Positions 29,410 to 35,851 of a stretch of 36,177 bases of DNA are shown here, one piece after another. The notes beneath the pieces are model-generated. The model worked only from the letters and a program-made list of their open reading frames with translations. It was not told the DNA's origin and ran no database searches. Numbering within the stretch: position 1 is the first letter of the stretch; every line of letters begins with the position of its first letter. Position numbers and translations under genes: made by a program. The stretch is from Chrysomallon squamiferum. Lineage: Eukaryota > Mollusca > Gastropoda > Neomphalida > Peltospiridae. The stretch spans positions 32,023,750 through 32,059,926 of the forward strand of contig CM022671.1 in NCBI GenBank assembly GCA_012295275.1, given 5' to 3'.

Positions 29410-31678
29410 ATTAAAACTAACATTGTAAACATATTTCTCACAGCTGCTGAATACTGTAAAAAACTGAGGGCAGAACGAATGCAGATGCAGAAAGAAGCAG
29501 ACATCCTCAAACATGAGATAGAGTCTCTCAACAATGCAATCAGGTCAGTTCTCTGCTGTGTATTATTATTGTTGTATATTACATTGTGTTGTGTTGTGTA
29601 TCATAGCAGTTTGTTACTGAATTAGAATGTGTCAGATATACCCTTCACCTATAATACTGTCAGTTTTTGAATTTAGCAAGATTACTATATGATAATATTA
29701 CATTGTATTGTCTGTTAATATTAAATTGTACCATTTGTTTTCAGCACTGAATATTAACATGATATTGTATTAAATATTAACACTGTATTGTGCTACATAT
29801 TAATTGTGTATTTTACTATTTGTTTCCAATATAACATATTAATATTGTACTACATGTTAATGTATTTTACTGTTTTCAGTAGTAACATATCGATACTGTA
29901 TTTTATTATTTGTTCCCAGTAGTGACATATTAATACTGTGTTGTATTACATATTAATGTAATGTTTTTCCAATAATGACATGTTAATATCATATTACATT
30001 TAACGCTGTGTTTTTGTTTGTCAGTGTTGTCCAGTCACAGCTGCCGGACACTGGCGTTCCAATGACCAGGCAGAGGGTGGACCACATGAAGGAAATGTTT
30101 GAAGAATATGTAAGAAAGAGAACTCTGCAGAACTGGAAATTCTGGATTGTATCCCTTTACTCTTTGAAACAAATTAAACTGTATGTTAACTAAATAGGAA
30201 ATTAAGTGTTTTTATGTGAATGTTTGTGTGGATGTGAGTCTAAATGCTTATTCATTTGTTTATTTGTTAACTGATTTTCCTACCATTTTTATTTATTCTT
30301 TATAATATAAATTAAATATATACTATATTATATACATAAATGTGTACATACATACATAGACAGACACAGATGTATGGACATCAATATATCCATCTTTCTA
30401 TTCATACATACAGAGTGACAGACAGATATGCACATGTACATATATCTGTCCATACACACACAGACAAAGTGTTAACTGGAGAGAATTCATGCTTATCAAT
30501 GGTTTCTTTATTATACAATATTATTATACAGTGTTTATTATTTTTATAATAATATTATACAATATTTATTACACAGTGTTCATTACACGTTATTAGTTCT
30601 TTAACTAAACAAGTTCTCAGTTCTGATTGGTTCACTGTTTGATTCGTACAACAACTCTGTGTCCACATCCAGTCTTGATGAGCTTTGTCGCACCGTCCTA
30701 GCCTGGCTTGACCAGAACTGTTCTCTAGTCACCCTCCGACCTAGTAAGTTACCTACTTCTATTACTAGTAGTTGAAATAGTAGTTGTAATATTGGTAGTA
30801 GTAATAGCAACAGTAGCAATAACAGTAGTATTAGCAGTAGTCATCATAGCAGTAGTAGTAGTAGTAGTAGTAGTAGCAGTTGATGTATTAGAAATAATAG
30901 TAGATGTAATAGTAGTAGTAACAGTAGATATAGATGTATAGTAGTAGTAGAAGTAGTAGTAGTGGTAGCTGGCTTTGACATAGATTATTATAATCAGTAG
31001 TAGGACCACTAGTTGTAGCAGTAGTAGTTGTGATGGTGGTAGGTGGCTTCAACAGATTATTATAATCAGTAGTAGGAGTAGTAGTTGTAGCAGTAGTAGT
31101 TGTAGTAGTAGTAGATGTAGTAGTAGTAATAGTGGTGGTGGTAACTGGCTTTGACATAGATTAATACAATCAATAGTAGCCATAATAACTGTAGTAGTAA
31201 AAGTAATGGTAGTAGTACAGGTCATTAGTGGTACAGTAGTAGCTGCAGTAGTAGTAGAAGTGATCATGGTGGTTGTAGTTGTAAAATGTGAGTAATATGA
31301 GTAGTAGGTTATTATTATTAACTTGAGTAGTGATCAGTTCCTTGTGAAAGTTCTGAAGAATAATTATCAGGTAAAAAATTTCATTAAAAACAATAAAATA
31401 TAACCAATATAGTAATGTCTCTTTTAGTTTTGTTTGAAATACAAAATCACAAATAAATGAAAAATGGTCAAAATTATTTTTACATTAGCTTATCACATTC
31501 AGTTCTTTGGTTTTGTTTCAGTGTAGATGAAAACCTCCTCTGGGTTAGTTTTAATTGTTTTTACGAGATTTCTAAAGATGTTTTTGTGTTTTCAGTGGTT
31601 CTCAACGCTCTCTGTCACCTGAGTACAACTACAAGTATTCTAACAGAGCCTGCCAGAGTTGAAAGAACAAGCCACTGA
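10535..31678 (+). CDS. Mondo (MLXIP): Mondo (MondoA/ChREBP family) bHLH-zip transcription factor, 19 coding exons
   Basis: Exons: 10535-10857, 12362-12468, 14319-14392, 14852-14968, 15960-16137, 16549-16638, 22493-22576, 23942-24012, 24515-25054, 25318-25426, 25970-26184, 26802-26901, 27324-27535, 28186-28290, 29106-29187, 29444-29543, 30025-30148, 30614-30743, 31596-31678. All junctions are GT-AG with matching phases; total 2844 bases, 947 residues, close to vertebrate MondoA. Visible parts: IHSGHFM (residues 37-43, first Mondo conserved region); an export-signal-like LTNLFNCMTLAYS (96-108); DKIRLNNIIWREWHMQ (14-3-3/Mlx-side region, about 128-143); PEAVVLEGKYWKRK (about 168-180); DLIQPGLMGLQPNLDDLMD (273-291); a Ser/Pro/Thr-rich middle; bHLH-zip (about 752-840); C-terminal dimerisation and cytoplasmic-localisation domain (about 841-941). 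The family shuttles to the nucleus when glucose-6-phosphate rises, pairs with Mlx, and binds paired E-boxes (ChoRE) of glycolytic and lipogenic genes. Small extra exons in the 5.9-kb intron 6 cannot be excluded. Confidence 0.97.
10858..12361 (+). other. Mondo intron 1
   Basis: AT-rich, no other feature seen. It ends in a good polypyrimidine tract and TTTCAG. Confidence 0.85.
12362..12468 (+). CDS. Mondo (MLXIP): Mondo exon 2
   Basis: Encodes GKITSPKWNTFRGMHLQ and DKIRLNNIIWREWHMQ, among the most conserved blocks of the family. Acceptor TTTCAG; donor GTAAGT at 12469, phase 1. The last exon bases and this donor are the seed of the tandem array that fills the adjoining intron. Confidence 0.95.
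12465..13290. repeat. 35-bp minisatellite in Mondo intron 2, seeded by the exon 2 donor
   Basis: About 24 tandem units with a period of 35 bases, consensus beginning GCAGTGCAAGTATGGACAG and ending in TTCAGTGTATACATAT. The first unit is the real junction: GCAGT (exon 2 end) then GTAAGTATAAACAGTTCAG. Units match best in 12534-13010 and decay toward 13290, where lengths vary. Variants include GCAAACATGG and GCAGGTATATACAGC. The last type occurs twice, at 12841 and about 12980, each flanked by similar units, a sign of higher-order duplication. Confidence 0.95.
13291..14318 (+). other. Rest of Mondo intron 2
   Basis: AT-rich sequence after the minisatellite. Holds TATG/TATA-type repeats at about 13540-13730 and a CA-rich patch near 14200-14245. 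No gene seen. Confidence 0.8.
14319..14392 (+). CDS. Mondo (MLXIP): Mondo exon 3
   Basis: Encodes KKPIVCQFATPLSDD and HTKPE, aligning with the vertebrate segment that precedes PEAVVLEG. Acceptor TTACAG, donor GTGAGA, phase 1 in and 0 out. Confidence 0.93.
14415..14545. repeat. (ATTT)n-rich stretch, Mondo intron 3
   Basis: Interrupted TTTA/ATTT repeats after exon 3. The rest of the intron up to 14851 is T-rich with a GTTGTTGTTG run before the acceptor. Confidence 0.85.
14852..14968 (+). CDS. Mondo (MLXIP): Mondo exon 4
   Basis: Thirty-nine codons: AVVLEGKYWKRKL and TYKKWRKFFKDRL, a Lys/Arg-rich block matching the nuclear-localisation region of the family. Acceptor TTTTTCCAG, donor GTAGGG, phase 0 at both ends. 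Confidence 0.95.
15130..15980. repeat. Diverged tandem duplication of about 400-430 bp across intron 4 and the exon 5 start
   Basis: Shared words recur at an offset of about 430: AGGTTTTAATG (15151 region and 15581 region) and CTAAAGTTTAAAT with TTTTCAAA(T/C)ATACATTCA (15400, 15454 and 15828). GATGC-T-TGTTAA-GTTTT occurs at 15559 and again as the first bases of exon 5 at 15960 (17 of 20 matching). Old and diverged. Confidence 0.55.
15960..16137 (+). CDS. Mondo (MLXIP): Mondo exon 5
   Basis: Encodes a variable linker, then DWDLNIFASLNQPFAFPNPRE, matching the family's PFAFPNPRE-type block. Acceptor TTTCTAG, donor GTGAGA, phase 1 out. A diverged copy of its first 20 bases appears to lie at 15559-15578 in intron 4. 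Confidence 0.93.
16549..16638 (+). CDS. Mondo (MLXIP): Mondo exon 6
   Basis: Encodes QLGCSDLIQPGLMG and LQPNLDDLMDIDVVQ, the conserved glucose-response activation (GRACE) motif region. Acceptor TTTCAG, donor GTAAAA, phase 1 at both ends. Confidence 0.95.
16655..16810. repeat. Short tandem array behind the exon 6 donor
   Basis: Four copies of AGAAATAAGACTC-like sequence (16661, 16699, 16731, 16772), 32-41 bases apart. Each is followed by a T-rich stretch, in two cases ending in CAG (near 16724 and 16758). Confidence 0.7.
17680..18414. mobile_element. Candidate non-autonomous element with terminal inverted repeats
   Basis: CATTCCATGTCAAA at 17680-17693 is exactly inverted at 18401-18414. Further in, GTTAAAC (17705-17711) is inverted as GTTTAAC (18373-18379). 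Between them lies first mixed sequence, then about 400 bases of imperfect CTA/CCA/CTT triplets. No transposase frame and no clear target-site duplication. I cannot name the family. Confidence 0.45.
17975..18350. repeat. CTA/CCA/CTT triplet-rich block, Mondo intron 6
   Basis: Imperfect triplets such as CTACTACTACTACTACC and CACCACCACCACCAC, about 375 bases, inside the candidate element. It is the complement type of the TAG/TGG triplets in intron 18. Confidence 0.85.
18643..18802. repeat. (TG)n and (AC)n facing each other
   Basis: (TG)n at 18643-18667 and (AC)n at 18772-18802, about 105 bases apart on the same strand. The transcript could pair as a hairpin of about 25 base pairs. Confidence 0.85.
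22493..22576 (+). CDS. Mondo (MLXIP): Mondo exon 7
   Basis: Short exon after a 5.9-kb intron, encoding a polar linker (HKANQTMLANSSSQAISE, then MNAHEDELI). It is not conserved enough to recognise alone. The call rests on a strong acceptor (TTTTTTCAG), donor GTGTCA and phase 1 at both ends, which fits its neighbours. Confidence 0.78.
23942..24012 (+). CDS. Mondo (MLXIP): Mondo exon 8
   Basis: Encodes ELLNNVRSSGMLSN and TMDLSSQTDP. Acceptor TTTTCAG, donor GTATGT, phase 1 in and 0 out. Called from splice signals and frame continuity. Confidence 0.8.
24046..24305. repeat. CA-rich stretch, Mondo intron 8
   Basis: Interrupted CA/CATA repeats with a pure (AC)n at about 24269-24291. Frames open across it are low-complexity and not coding. 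Confidence 0.85.
24515..25054 (+). CDS. Mondo (MLXIP): Mondo exon 9 (large disordered exon)
   Basis: Encodes residues 349-528, 180 codons rich in Ser, Pro, Ala and Gln and presumably disordered. It holds a run of ten Ser (493-502) and five Ala (503-507) from TCA/TCG and GCA triplets. Acceptor ATTTCAG, donor GTAAGA, phase 0 at both ends. The frame is open upstream to 24458, but that part is TTG-repeat intron. Confidence 0.9.
25318..25426 (+). CDS. Mondo (MLXIP): Mondo exon 10
   Basis: Basic, His-rich start (GKPVHQHRKHRN), then STFLAQLLTK, matching the LAQLLT block found before the transactivation region in the family. Acceptor CTTTCAG, donor GTGAGT, phase 1 out. Confidence 0.9.
25681..25920. 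repeat. 120-bp direct duplication in Mondo intron 10
   Basis: TTTTAATTATG-TTCAGTGG followed by ACTTTGCA occurs at 25742-25769 and 25862-25889, exactly 120 bases apart. The AT-rich sequence before each copy also aligns. (ATTT)n follows at about 25898-25935, just before the exon 11 acceptor. Confidence 0.7.
25970..26184 (+). CDS. Mondo (MLXIP): Mondo exon 11
   Basis: Thr/Pro/Ala-rich; contains VKKEP (574-578), which fits the sumoylation consensus. Acceptor TCGCAG, donor GTGAGT, phase 1 in and 0 out. The open frame upstream to 25840 is ATTT-repeat intron. Confidence 0.88.
26515..26817. repeat. 72-bp tandem array carrying the exon 12 acceptor
   Basis: Units start at GTTAGTACAGATTTTTC (26587), GTTTGTGAAAATTTTTTC (26659), GTTAGTACAGATTTTTC (26732) and the true exon 12 start GTTAGTACAGATTTTCC (26802), spacing 72, 73 and 70. 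A more diverged unit lies before 26587. Each unit also has CTGCATGTATGAATTAT, TTTGTAATTTGAAATTAAT and TTTTGTGCAG or TTTTGTATAG. The last unit's CAG is the real acceptor. Confidence 0.93.
26802..26901 (+). CDS. Mondo (MLXIP): Mondo exon 12
   Basis: Encodes VSTDFPTSILLAAASQ and ALGTSTVTIRDNT. Acceptor TTGTGCAG, donor GTAAAT, phase 0 in and 1 out. Its first 16 or so bases and the acceptor are repeated upstream in a 72-bp tandem array, so at least two strong decoy acceptors precede it. Confidence 0.88.
27324..27535 (+). CDS. Mondo (MLXIP): Mondo exon 13
   Basis: Encodes a Thr/Pro-rich stretch and SPQSSSDDRLSPLSGL, the Ser/Pro region before the bHLH domain. Acceptor CTCCAG, donor GTGAGT, phase 1 in and 0 out. 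Confidence 0.92.
28058..28168. repeat. Compound CA repeat before exon 14
   Basis: (CA)n blocks broken by ACATACATATA words, ending about 17 bases before the exon that encodes the basic region. Confidence 0.9.
28186..28290 (+). CDS. Mondo (MLXIP): Mondo exon 14 (basic region, helix 1 start)
   Basis: Encodes REKYTQHRRAAHITAEQKRR, the DNA-contacting basic region with His, Glu and Arg in the E-box-binding positions, then CNLK. Acceptor TTTCTCAG, donor GTGTGT, phase 0. A CA-repeat ends about 17 bases before the exon. Confidence 0.97.
28291..29105 (+). other. Mondo intron 14
   Basis: TTATTATTG/TTGTTATTG-rich sequence for its first 450 bases, then plain AT-rich DNA. No gene seen. Confidence 0.8.
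29106..29187 (+). CDS. Mondo (MLXIP): Mondo exon 15 (helix 1-loop-helix 2)
   Basis: Encodes TGFDTLHTLIPALAANPKVS and KATMLQK, the HLH core. Acceptor TTTTCAG, donor GTAAGT, phase 1 out. Confidence 0.97.
29319..29405. repeat. (GA)n, 87 bases, Mondo intron 15
   Basis: A pure GA run of 43 dinucleotides plus one G in a 256-base intron, 38 bases before exon 16. The frame through it (RERERE) stays open into exon 16, but it has no ATG and lies in the intron. Confidence 0.97.
29444..29543 (+). CDS. Mondo (MLXIP): Mondo exon 16 (helix 2 end and leucine zipper)
   Basis: Encodes TAEYCKKLRAERMQMQ and a zipper with heptad-spaced Leu/Ile, EADILKHEIESLNNAI. Acceptor CTCACAG, donor GTCAGT, phase 1 in and 2 out. 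A long GA repeat ends 38 bases upstream of the exon. Confidence 0.96.
29695..30024. repeat. Degenerate tandem array with acceptor-like CAGs, Mondo intron 16
   Basis: Repeats of TTTGTTTTCAG, then GTAACATATTAATACTG and GTATTACATATTAATG, 40-84 bases apart. The pyrimidine-CAG (or CCA) words end at 29744, near 29828, 29879, 29919 and near 29971; the real acceptor CAG is at 30022-30024. Confidence 0.75.
30025..30148 (+). CDS. Mondo (MLXIP): Mondo exon 17 (C-terminal localisation domain)
   Basis: Encodes QLPDTGVPMTRQRVDHMKEM and FEEYVRKRTLQNWKFWI, a strongly conserved block of the Mondo/Mlx dimerisation and cytoplasmic-localisation domain. Acceptor TTTGTCAG, donor GTATCC, phase 0 out. Confidence 0.96.
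30614..30743 (+). CDS. Mondo (MLXIP): Mondo exon 18
   Basis: Encodes FSVLIGSLFDSYNNSV and STSSLDELCRTVLAWLDQ. The acceptor is weak (AAACAAG before 30614) but is fixed by alignment with the family's FSIIIKPLFES motif. The nearby CAG at 30620 would give an immediate stop. Donor GTAAGT, phase 1. Confidence 0.92.
30744..31310. repeat. TAG/TGG triplet-rich block, Mondo intron 18
   Basis: Imperfect GTAGTAGTAGTAG triplets over about 560 bases. A unit of roughly 100 bases is duplicated inside it: GGTGGCTTC/GCTGGCTTTGACATAG, then ATTATTATAATCAGTAGTAGG, near 30965, 31040 and 31145. Reverse-strand frames of poly-Thr here are not genes. Confidence 0.9.
31596..31678 (+). CDS. Mondo (MLXIP): Mondo exon 19 (terminal coding exon)
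   Basis: Encodes MVLNALCHLSTTTSILTEPA and a short variable tail to TGA at 31676-31678. The LSTTTSILTEPA block matches the family's C-terminus, but the tail after it is shorter than in vertebrates. Acceptor TTTTCAG. Confidence 0.94.
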
Positions 31679-31724
31679 AGCTGTTACCAAAAATTCTAAA
31701 ACTCGGCACCACACATCCTGATAG

Positions 31725-31817
31725 CCCAGTTTGTAATTGGGACACGTTGTGACAGCCCAGTTTGTAATCGGGACACATTGTGACGGCCCAGTTTTTAATT
31801 ATAACACATTATGAAAG
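31725..31817. repeat. 31-bp tandem repeat in the Mondo 3' UTR
   Basis: Three adjacent units starting CCCAGTTTGTAATTGGGACA at 31725, 31756 and 31787. Decayed relatives (AATTGGGATAAGTTAAC, AACTGGGATACATT, AACTGGGACAAAT) continue to about 32105, so the array was probably longer. Confidence 0.9.
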
Positions 31818-32325
31818 CCAAATTTTACAATTGGGATAAGTTAACAAGTACAACACATTTGATAGTCAGGTTAACAAATGGTACATGTACAATAATCCAT
31901 TTAGAAACTGGGATACATTCTGAATTTGGACATATCTTGTTAGTCGAGTTATAATTTGCTAATGTATTCAGATACCAGTAAAAAAATATTTGGATAGATC
32001 CTGTTAAGCAACTGGGTTACATTTTTATACCCAGTTACTGTTTCTGAGAACCCTGTTAACAACTGGGACAAATCTTGATGTCCTCAATAACAACTGGGAC
32101 AAATTGTGGTTTGGTGCGAAACTTGGAGAAATGCCTGGTCATTACAACTGTGATAATTTGCATGTTTTAAGTGCTATGGAAACCCATTTCATTTTTGGTT
32201 CGTTATCTGGTTCATTCTGGTTCATTAGCTGGTTCACGGATTAATCAGAAGCAGAAGTGAAATGATCTGCCAAAACAGATAGTTGTGTTTTCTTTACTGC
32301 TTTCAACACTGATTTTTAAAAAGTA

Positions 32326-32331
32326 AATAAA
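32326..32331 (+). promoter_or_regulatory. poly(A) signal, proximal
   Basis: AATAAA followed about 20-45 bases on by GTGTGTGTCTGTCTGTCTG, a GU-rich element of the kind that promotes cleavage. This gives a 3' UTR of about 670 bases. Confidence 0.6.
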
Positions 32332-32345
32332 ACAAATATATTTTA

Positions 32346-33170
32346 TTCATAAGTGTGTGTGTCTGTCTGTCTGTCTGTCTGTTTGCTTACATCTGAGTGG
32401 GTATGAATGTGATTTGCACAAGGATATGTGTGCACAGGTTTGGATATGGTGTGTTTGCACGCACATGCATGAAAGTCTGCATGTTTATTTTTTAAATTGA
32501 GACATGTTTTTTTTTTAAGATTGTGCTTACGTCTAGAAATACACTAACATGCCAAACAGATGAGAATTTTCAGTTCAGAGCTTGGATAAAATGACAATCG
32601 GGTGTTTTATTTTGCTTCATTCGGTTTAATATTTGTCTTTGTGATAAACCTTTACATGCACATATATCTATATATGTAAATAACATTTGCACATTCTTAC
32701 AGGCATATTTTAAACAATTCACATACATACAGGCATATATTGTGTGTGTATATATACATTCATATATACACACATACACAATCTTAAAAAAAAATGTTGA
32801 CAATTTCTGGTTCTTTCTTTTTAATAATTATTTCCCTGACAAGGATTTAAAATTAATTATAAACGTTAGATATAGCTAGATAATTTGTGATAAAATTCTT
32901 AAAATAGTTTCACTGAACAAATACAGAGAGAGAAAAATAAGTTTGTAACTTTATTCATTTCCATGTTAATTTGGAGACATCTTTGCAATATTTTATGTGT
33001 TTATTTATTTAATTATTTCTGTTAGATTCTGTTACTTTTCTGTTAGTTATATCTGATGTGAATTTTGTTTTTATTTATTTTATTTGATTTATTGTTTTCA
33101 AAGCATTATCATTTGTGTTTTAGTGTAGATAGGATTAATGTGTTGTTGTTTTTTTTGTTGTAAACAATAT
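32346..33170. other. Downstream of Mondo, no gene seen
   Basis: TGTC repeats (32352-32381), then AT-rich DNA with ATACA/TATATA words. It is either intergenic or the distal 3' UTR if the later poly(A) signals are used. Confidence 0.7.
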
Positions 33171-33306
33171 ATAAAAAAGCAAATAAAAAAACAACAATAA
33201 AATACCTGAAAAGCAACAATATATGTGTGTGTATACATATATATATATATACATATATTGTTGCTTTTCAGGTATTTTATTGTTGTTTTTTTATTTGCTT
33301 TTTTAT
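33171..33306. repeat. Perfect 54-bp inverted repeat
   Basis: Left arm 33171-33224 and right arm 33253-33306 are exact reverse complements, 54 of 54 bases by direct reading. They are separated by a 28-base loop of GTGTGTGT then TATACATATATA. The arms contain GCAACAATATAT and AATACCTGAAAAGC words. The RNA would fold into one long stem. No target-site duplication beyond TAT/AT is clear. Confidence 0.97.
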
Positions 33307-34124
33307 TATTTTATAATTTTTTTTTTTTTAATAGTTTAATGTGGTAAACTGAAAATGGCCAAAACAGTTCAAGTTAAATTATTTTCATTATCATCATCAT
33401 TATTATTATTGTTACATGTAATATCATTATCATTATTACAATTATTACTATTATAAAAAAATATATATATATATTTAATTAAAATTGTCTGGTTTATGTT
33501 TACATTTTGTTTCATATGCTGTAATCATAAAATAATTTGAGTCATTTAATGTATGCTGTCACAGAAGCCAAAAATGTATTTGGTCTTTTTTCATTATTTA
33601 TATTTTTTTTACAAATTTACTTTTGAATTATTGTTTTTATTTAAATAAAATTTTTAGGGGGTTGGAGGTGTTGTAATTTATTTAAAATGTCAGTTGTATT
33701 TCACAGTTCAGTTTTCATTATGGTTGGTAAATTAAACAAGTGGGAAAAATTTTACAGGTAAAAATATTTTTATTTGAATTGACACATACATAAACATGTA
33801 TCAAATACATTATCCTTTTTTTTTATTCTGAAAAATTATAATAAATAATTAGTTTATTCCAGTAACTACAAAATTAGTGTAACTAGATAAAGTTAATTAC
33901 AGAATACTTTATCCCAGTAACTATGGAAACGATGTTTTAAATACATGATTTATTAACATTTATTTGAATGTCTGTCTTCTAGTTAATAATTATCTATATT
34001 ATAGACTCAGCATTTCATAACATCATTGCTTTAGGATCTTGGCATAATATAACTTAAGCCTGATGTACATAAGGATTATTGGCTTGGAATAATGAATAGC
34101 TTTATAATTATAATGGATGTAGAT

Positions 34125-34166
<42 letters not shown>

Positions 34167-35118
34167 TAGCTTTATTTAAAGTATAAAGGCTTGTATTGAT
34201 AAAACAACTTAACTTTATATTGTGACTTAATAAATATAACAGCTTGATTTAAGATGCACTGGCTTGTTATATAAAAGCTTAGCTTTATTTAGTTTGTAAA
34301 TGGCCTGATGTTGTAGACAGATAGCTTAGAGTAGAGGCTTTATATAAAATATAATGCTTCCTAAATATGAAGTCAGATATATAAATGTCTTTCTAGTCTG
34401 AACATTTTGCATAATTCTACGTGTGTTTTTATACTGACATTTTTTTTTTTTTATGTTTCTTGACCTTTTTTTTTCATTCTCTTTAAAATTGGATTGATGT
34501 ATTTTTAACTAATAAAAAAAAAATTTTTTATATTTACTTTTTAGACAGCTTCTGCTTTTAAAATGTTTGGGCTGAATGGATGTATTAATATGAGTGAAAG
34601 TATGTTTATTGTATGTATGTATTTATGTGTTGTTTTTTCTTAAAGGTGTGTATGTATGTAATCATTTACATATACATATGTAAATATAAGTGTGTGTTGC
34701 ACATGTTGGTATGAATATATGGTATAATTACCTTTATCTTTTATCGTGTAATTATTAATATGGTACATATTTAAACATATATATATATATATAGTTAATT
34801 ATCCAAACATTTTATTGGTGCTATGTAAAAAAATTTTTTTACAAAGTACTGGAATGTTTTATGAATGAAAAGAAAAATTATTTTCAAAGTGCCTTTGAAA
34901 TTGAAACACTGCATTTTTATATTTAAACTTTTCTTTTTGTTTTTCACTTTCTCATGACAGTCCAAAAGGTGAGCTTTTAACACGTTAGAAAGTAATGTGC
35001 GGCAAATTTGTGATATGGGTTTGGGGAGAGACATTGAGTGTGATCCGTAATTCCATTATGAAGAATTTTTACTATGAAAAGTTCAAAAATATATTTAATA
35101 TTCTGTGTCCTCTAGACC

Positions 35119-35159
<41 letters not shown>

Positions 35160-35840
35160 TTCTGTCAAAATAAAAATGACTGTTTTACAAAATTCAAGGA
35201 AACGAGAATAAGGCTGTTGTTATTGGTTTTTGGATTTTTTTTTTTTTTCTTTTCAGTGTTTTTCTTGGTTTGTGGGGTTTTTTATTATTAATTTTTTTTT
35301 TTTAATTATTTTTTTTTTTTTTTTTTTTTTTGCCTTTTTTATTTTTTTTTTTAAATTTTTAAAAAAAAATTAAAATTTTAATTTAAAAGTTGTTAATAGA
35401 AAAATTGGCAACATGTTAATGAATAAAATAGAAATATTTTTTTTTAAAAAATGTCTTTTAATGGTATTTATATGCCTTTTCCAAAAGAGGATATGTAGTT
35501 AGTGGAACTTTTATTTATAGTATTCTTTTCTAAATTGCAAATCCATTTATATTATATTAGTACTTTATCACCAGTTTATAAAAGTGGGAGGTACCTACTG
35601 CATTGCCTGGAAAAGTATATGTAAATATCACTTTTCACTCTCACCATGTTTTTTTACAAAGTAAAATGAGCACTTCATGGACAAGTAGATATGTGTGTTT
35701 CTACATACAGATATAAATATAGAGAGAGAGCTTTCCCAGTGTATGACTGGTTTTGACATTCAATAAGTTTATAAAGATAACATTAGTAATTCAGTGAAAG
35801 TTCATCAAAGTCTGTCGTATGTGTTTCTCTGTCTTGTAAA
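33307..35840. other. AT-rich DNA, no gene seen
   Basis: Holds TTA/ATC triplets (33390-33450), (CA)n at about 34132-34163, recurring TAGCTTTAT/GGCTTGTAT words (34060-34370) and long T runs, the largest about 39 bases near 35121-35157, with others to 35355. No coding frame with plausible composition. Confidence 0.75.
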
Positions 35841-35845
35841 ATGTA

Positions 35846-35851
35846 AATAAA
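35846..35851 (+). promoter_or_regulatory. poly(A) signal, distal candidate
   Basis: AATAAA followed about 10 bases on by GTGGTTTTGTT. A transcript using it would have a 3' UTR of about 4.2 kb that includes the 54-bp hairpin. A further AATAAA is at 36025-36030. Confidence 0.35.

Larger units (their letters stand above)
31679..32345 (+). other. Mondo 3' UTR, proximal part
   Basis: Follows the TGA and runs to the first good poly(A) signal. Contains a 31-bp tandem repeat and later CAACTGGGACAAAT copies near 32060 and 32092. Confidence 0.7.

Noticed and set aside
29317-29443. Arg-Glu repeat frame leading into exon 16
   Set aside because: Product of the (GA)n tract in the intron; exon 15 to 16 splicing is supported by the conserved HLH alignment.
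30749-31267. Minus-strand poly-Thr frames resembling a mucin
   Set aside because: Translation of TAG/TGG triplets in Mondo intron 18; no promoter, start context or varied composition.
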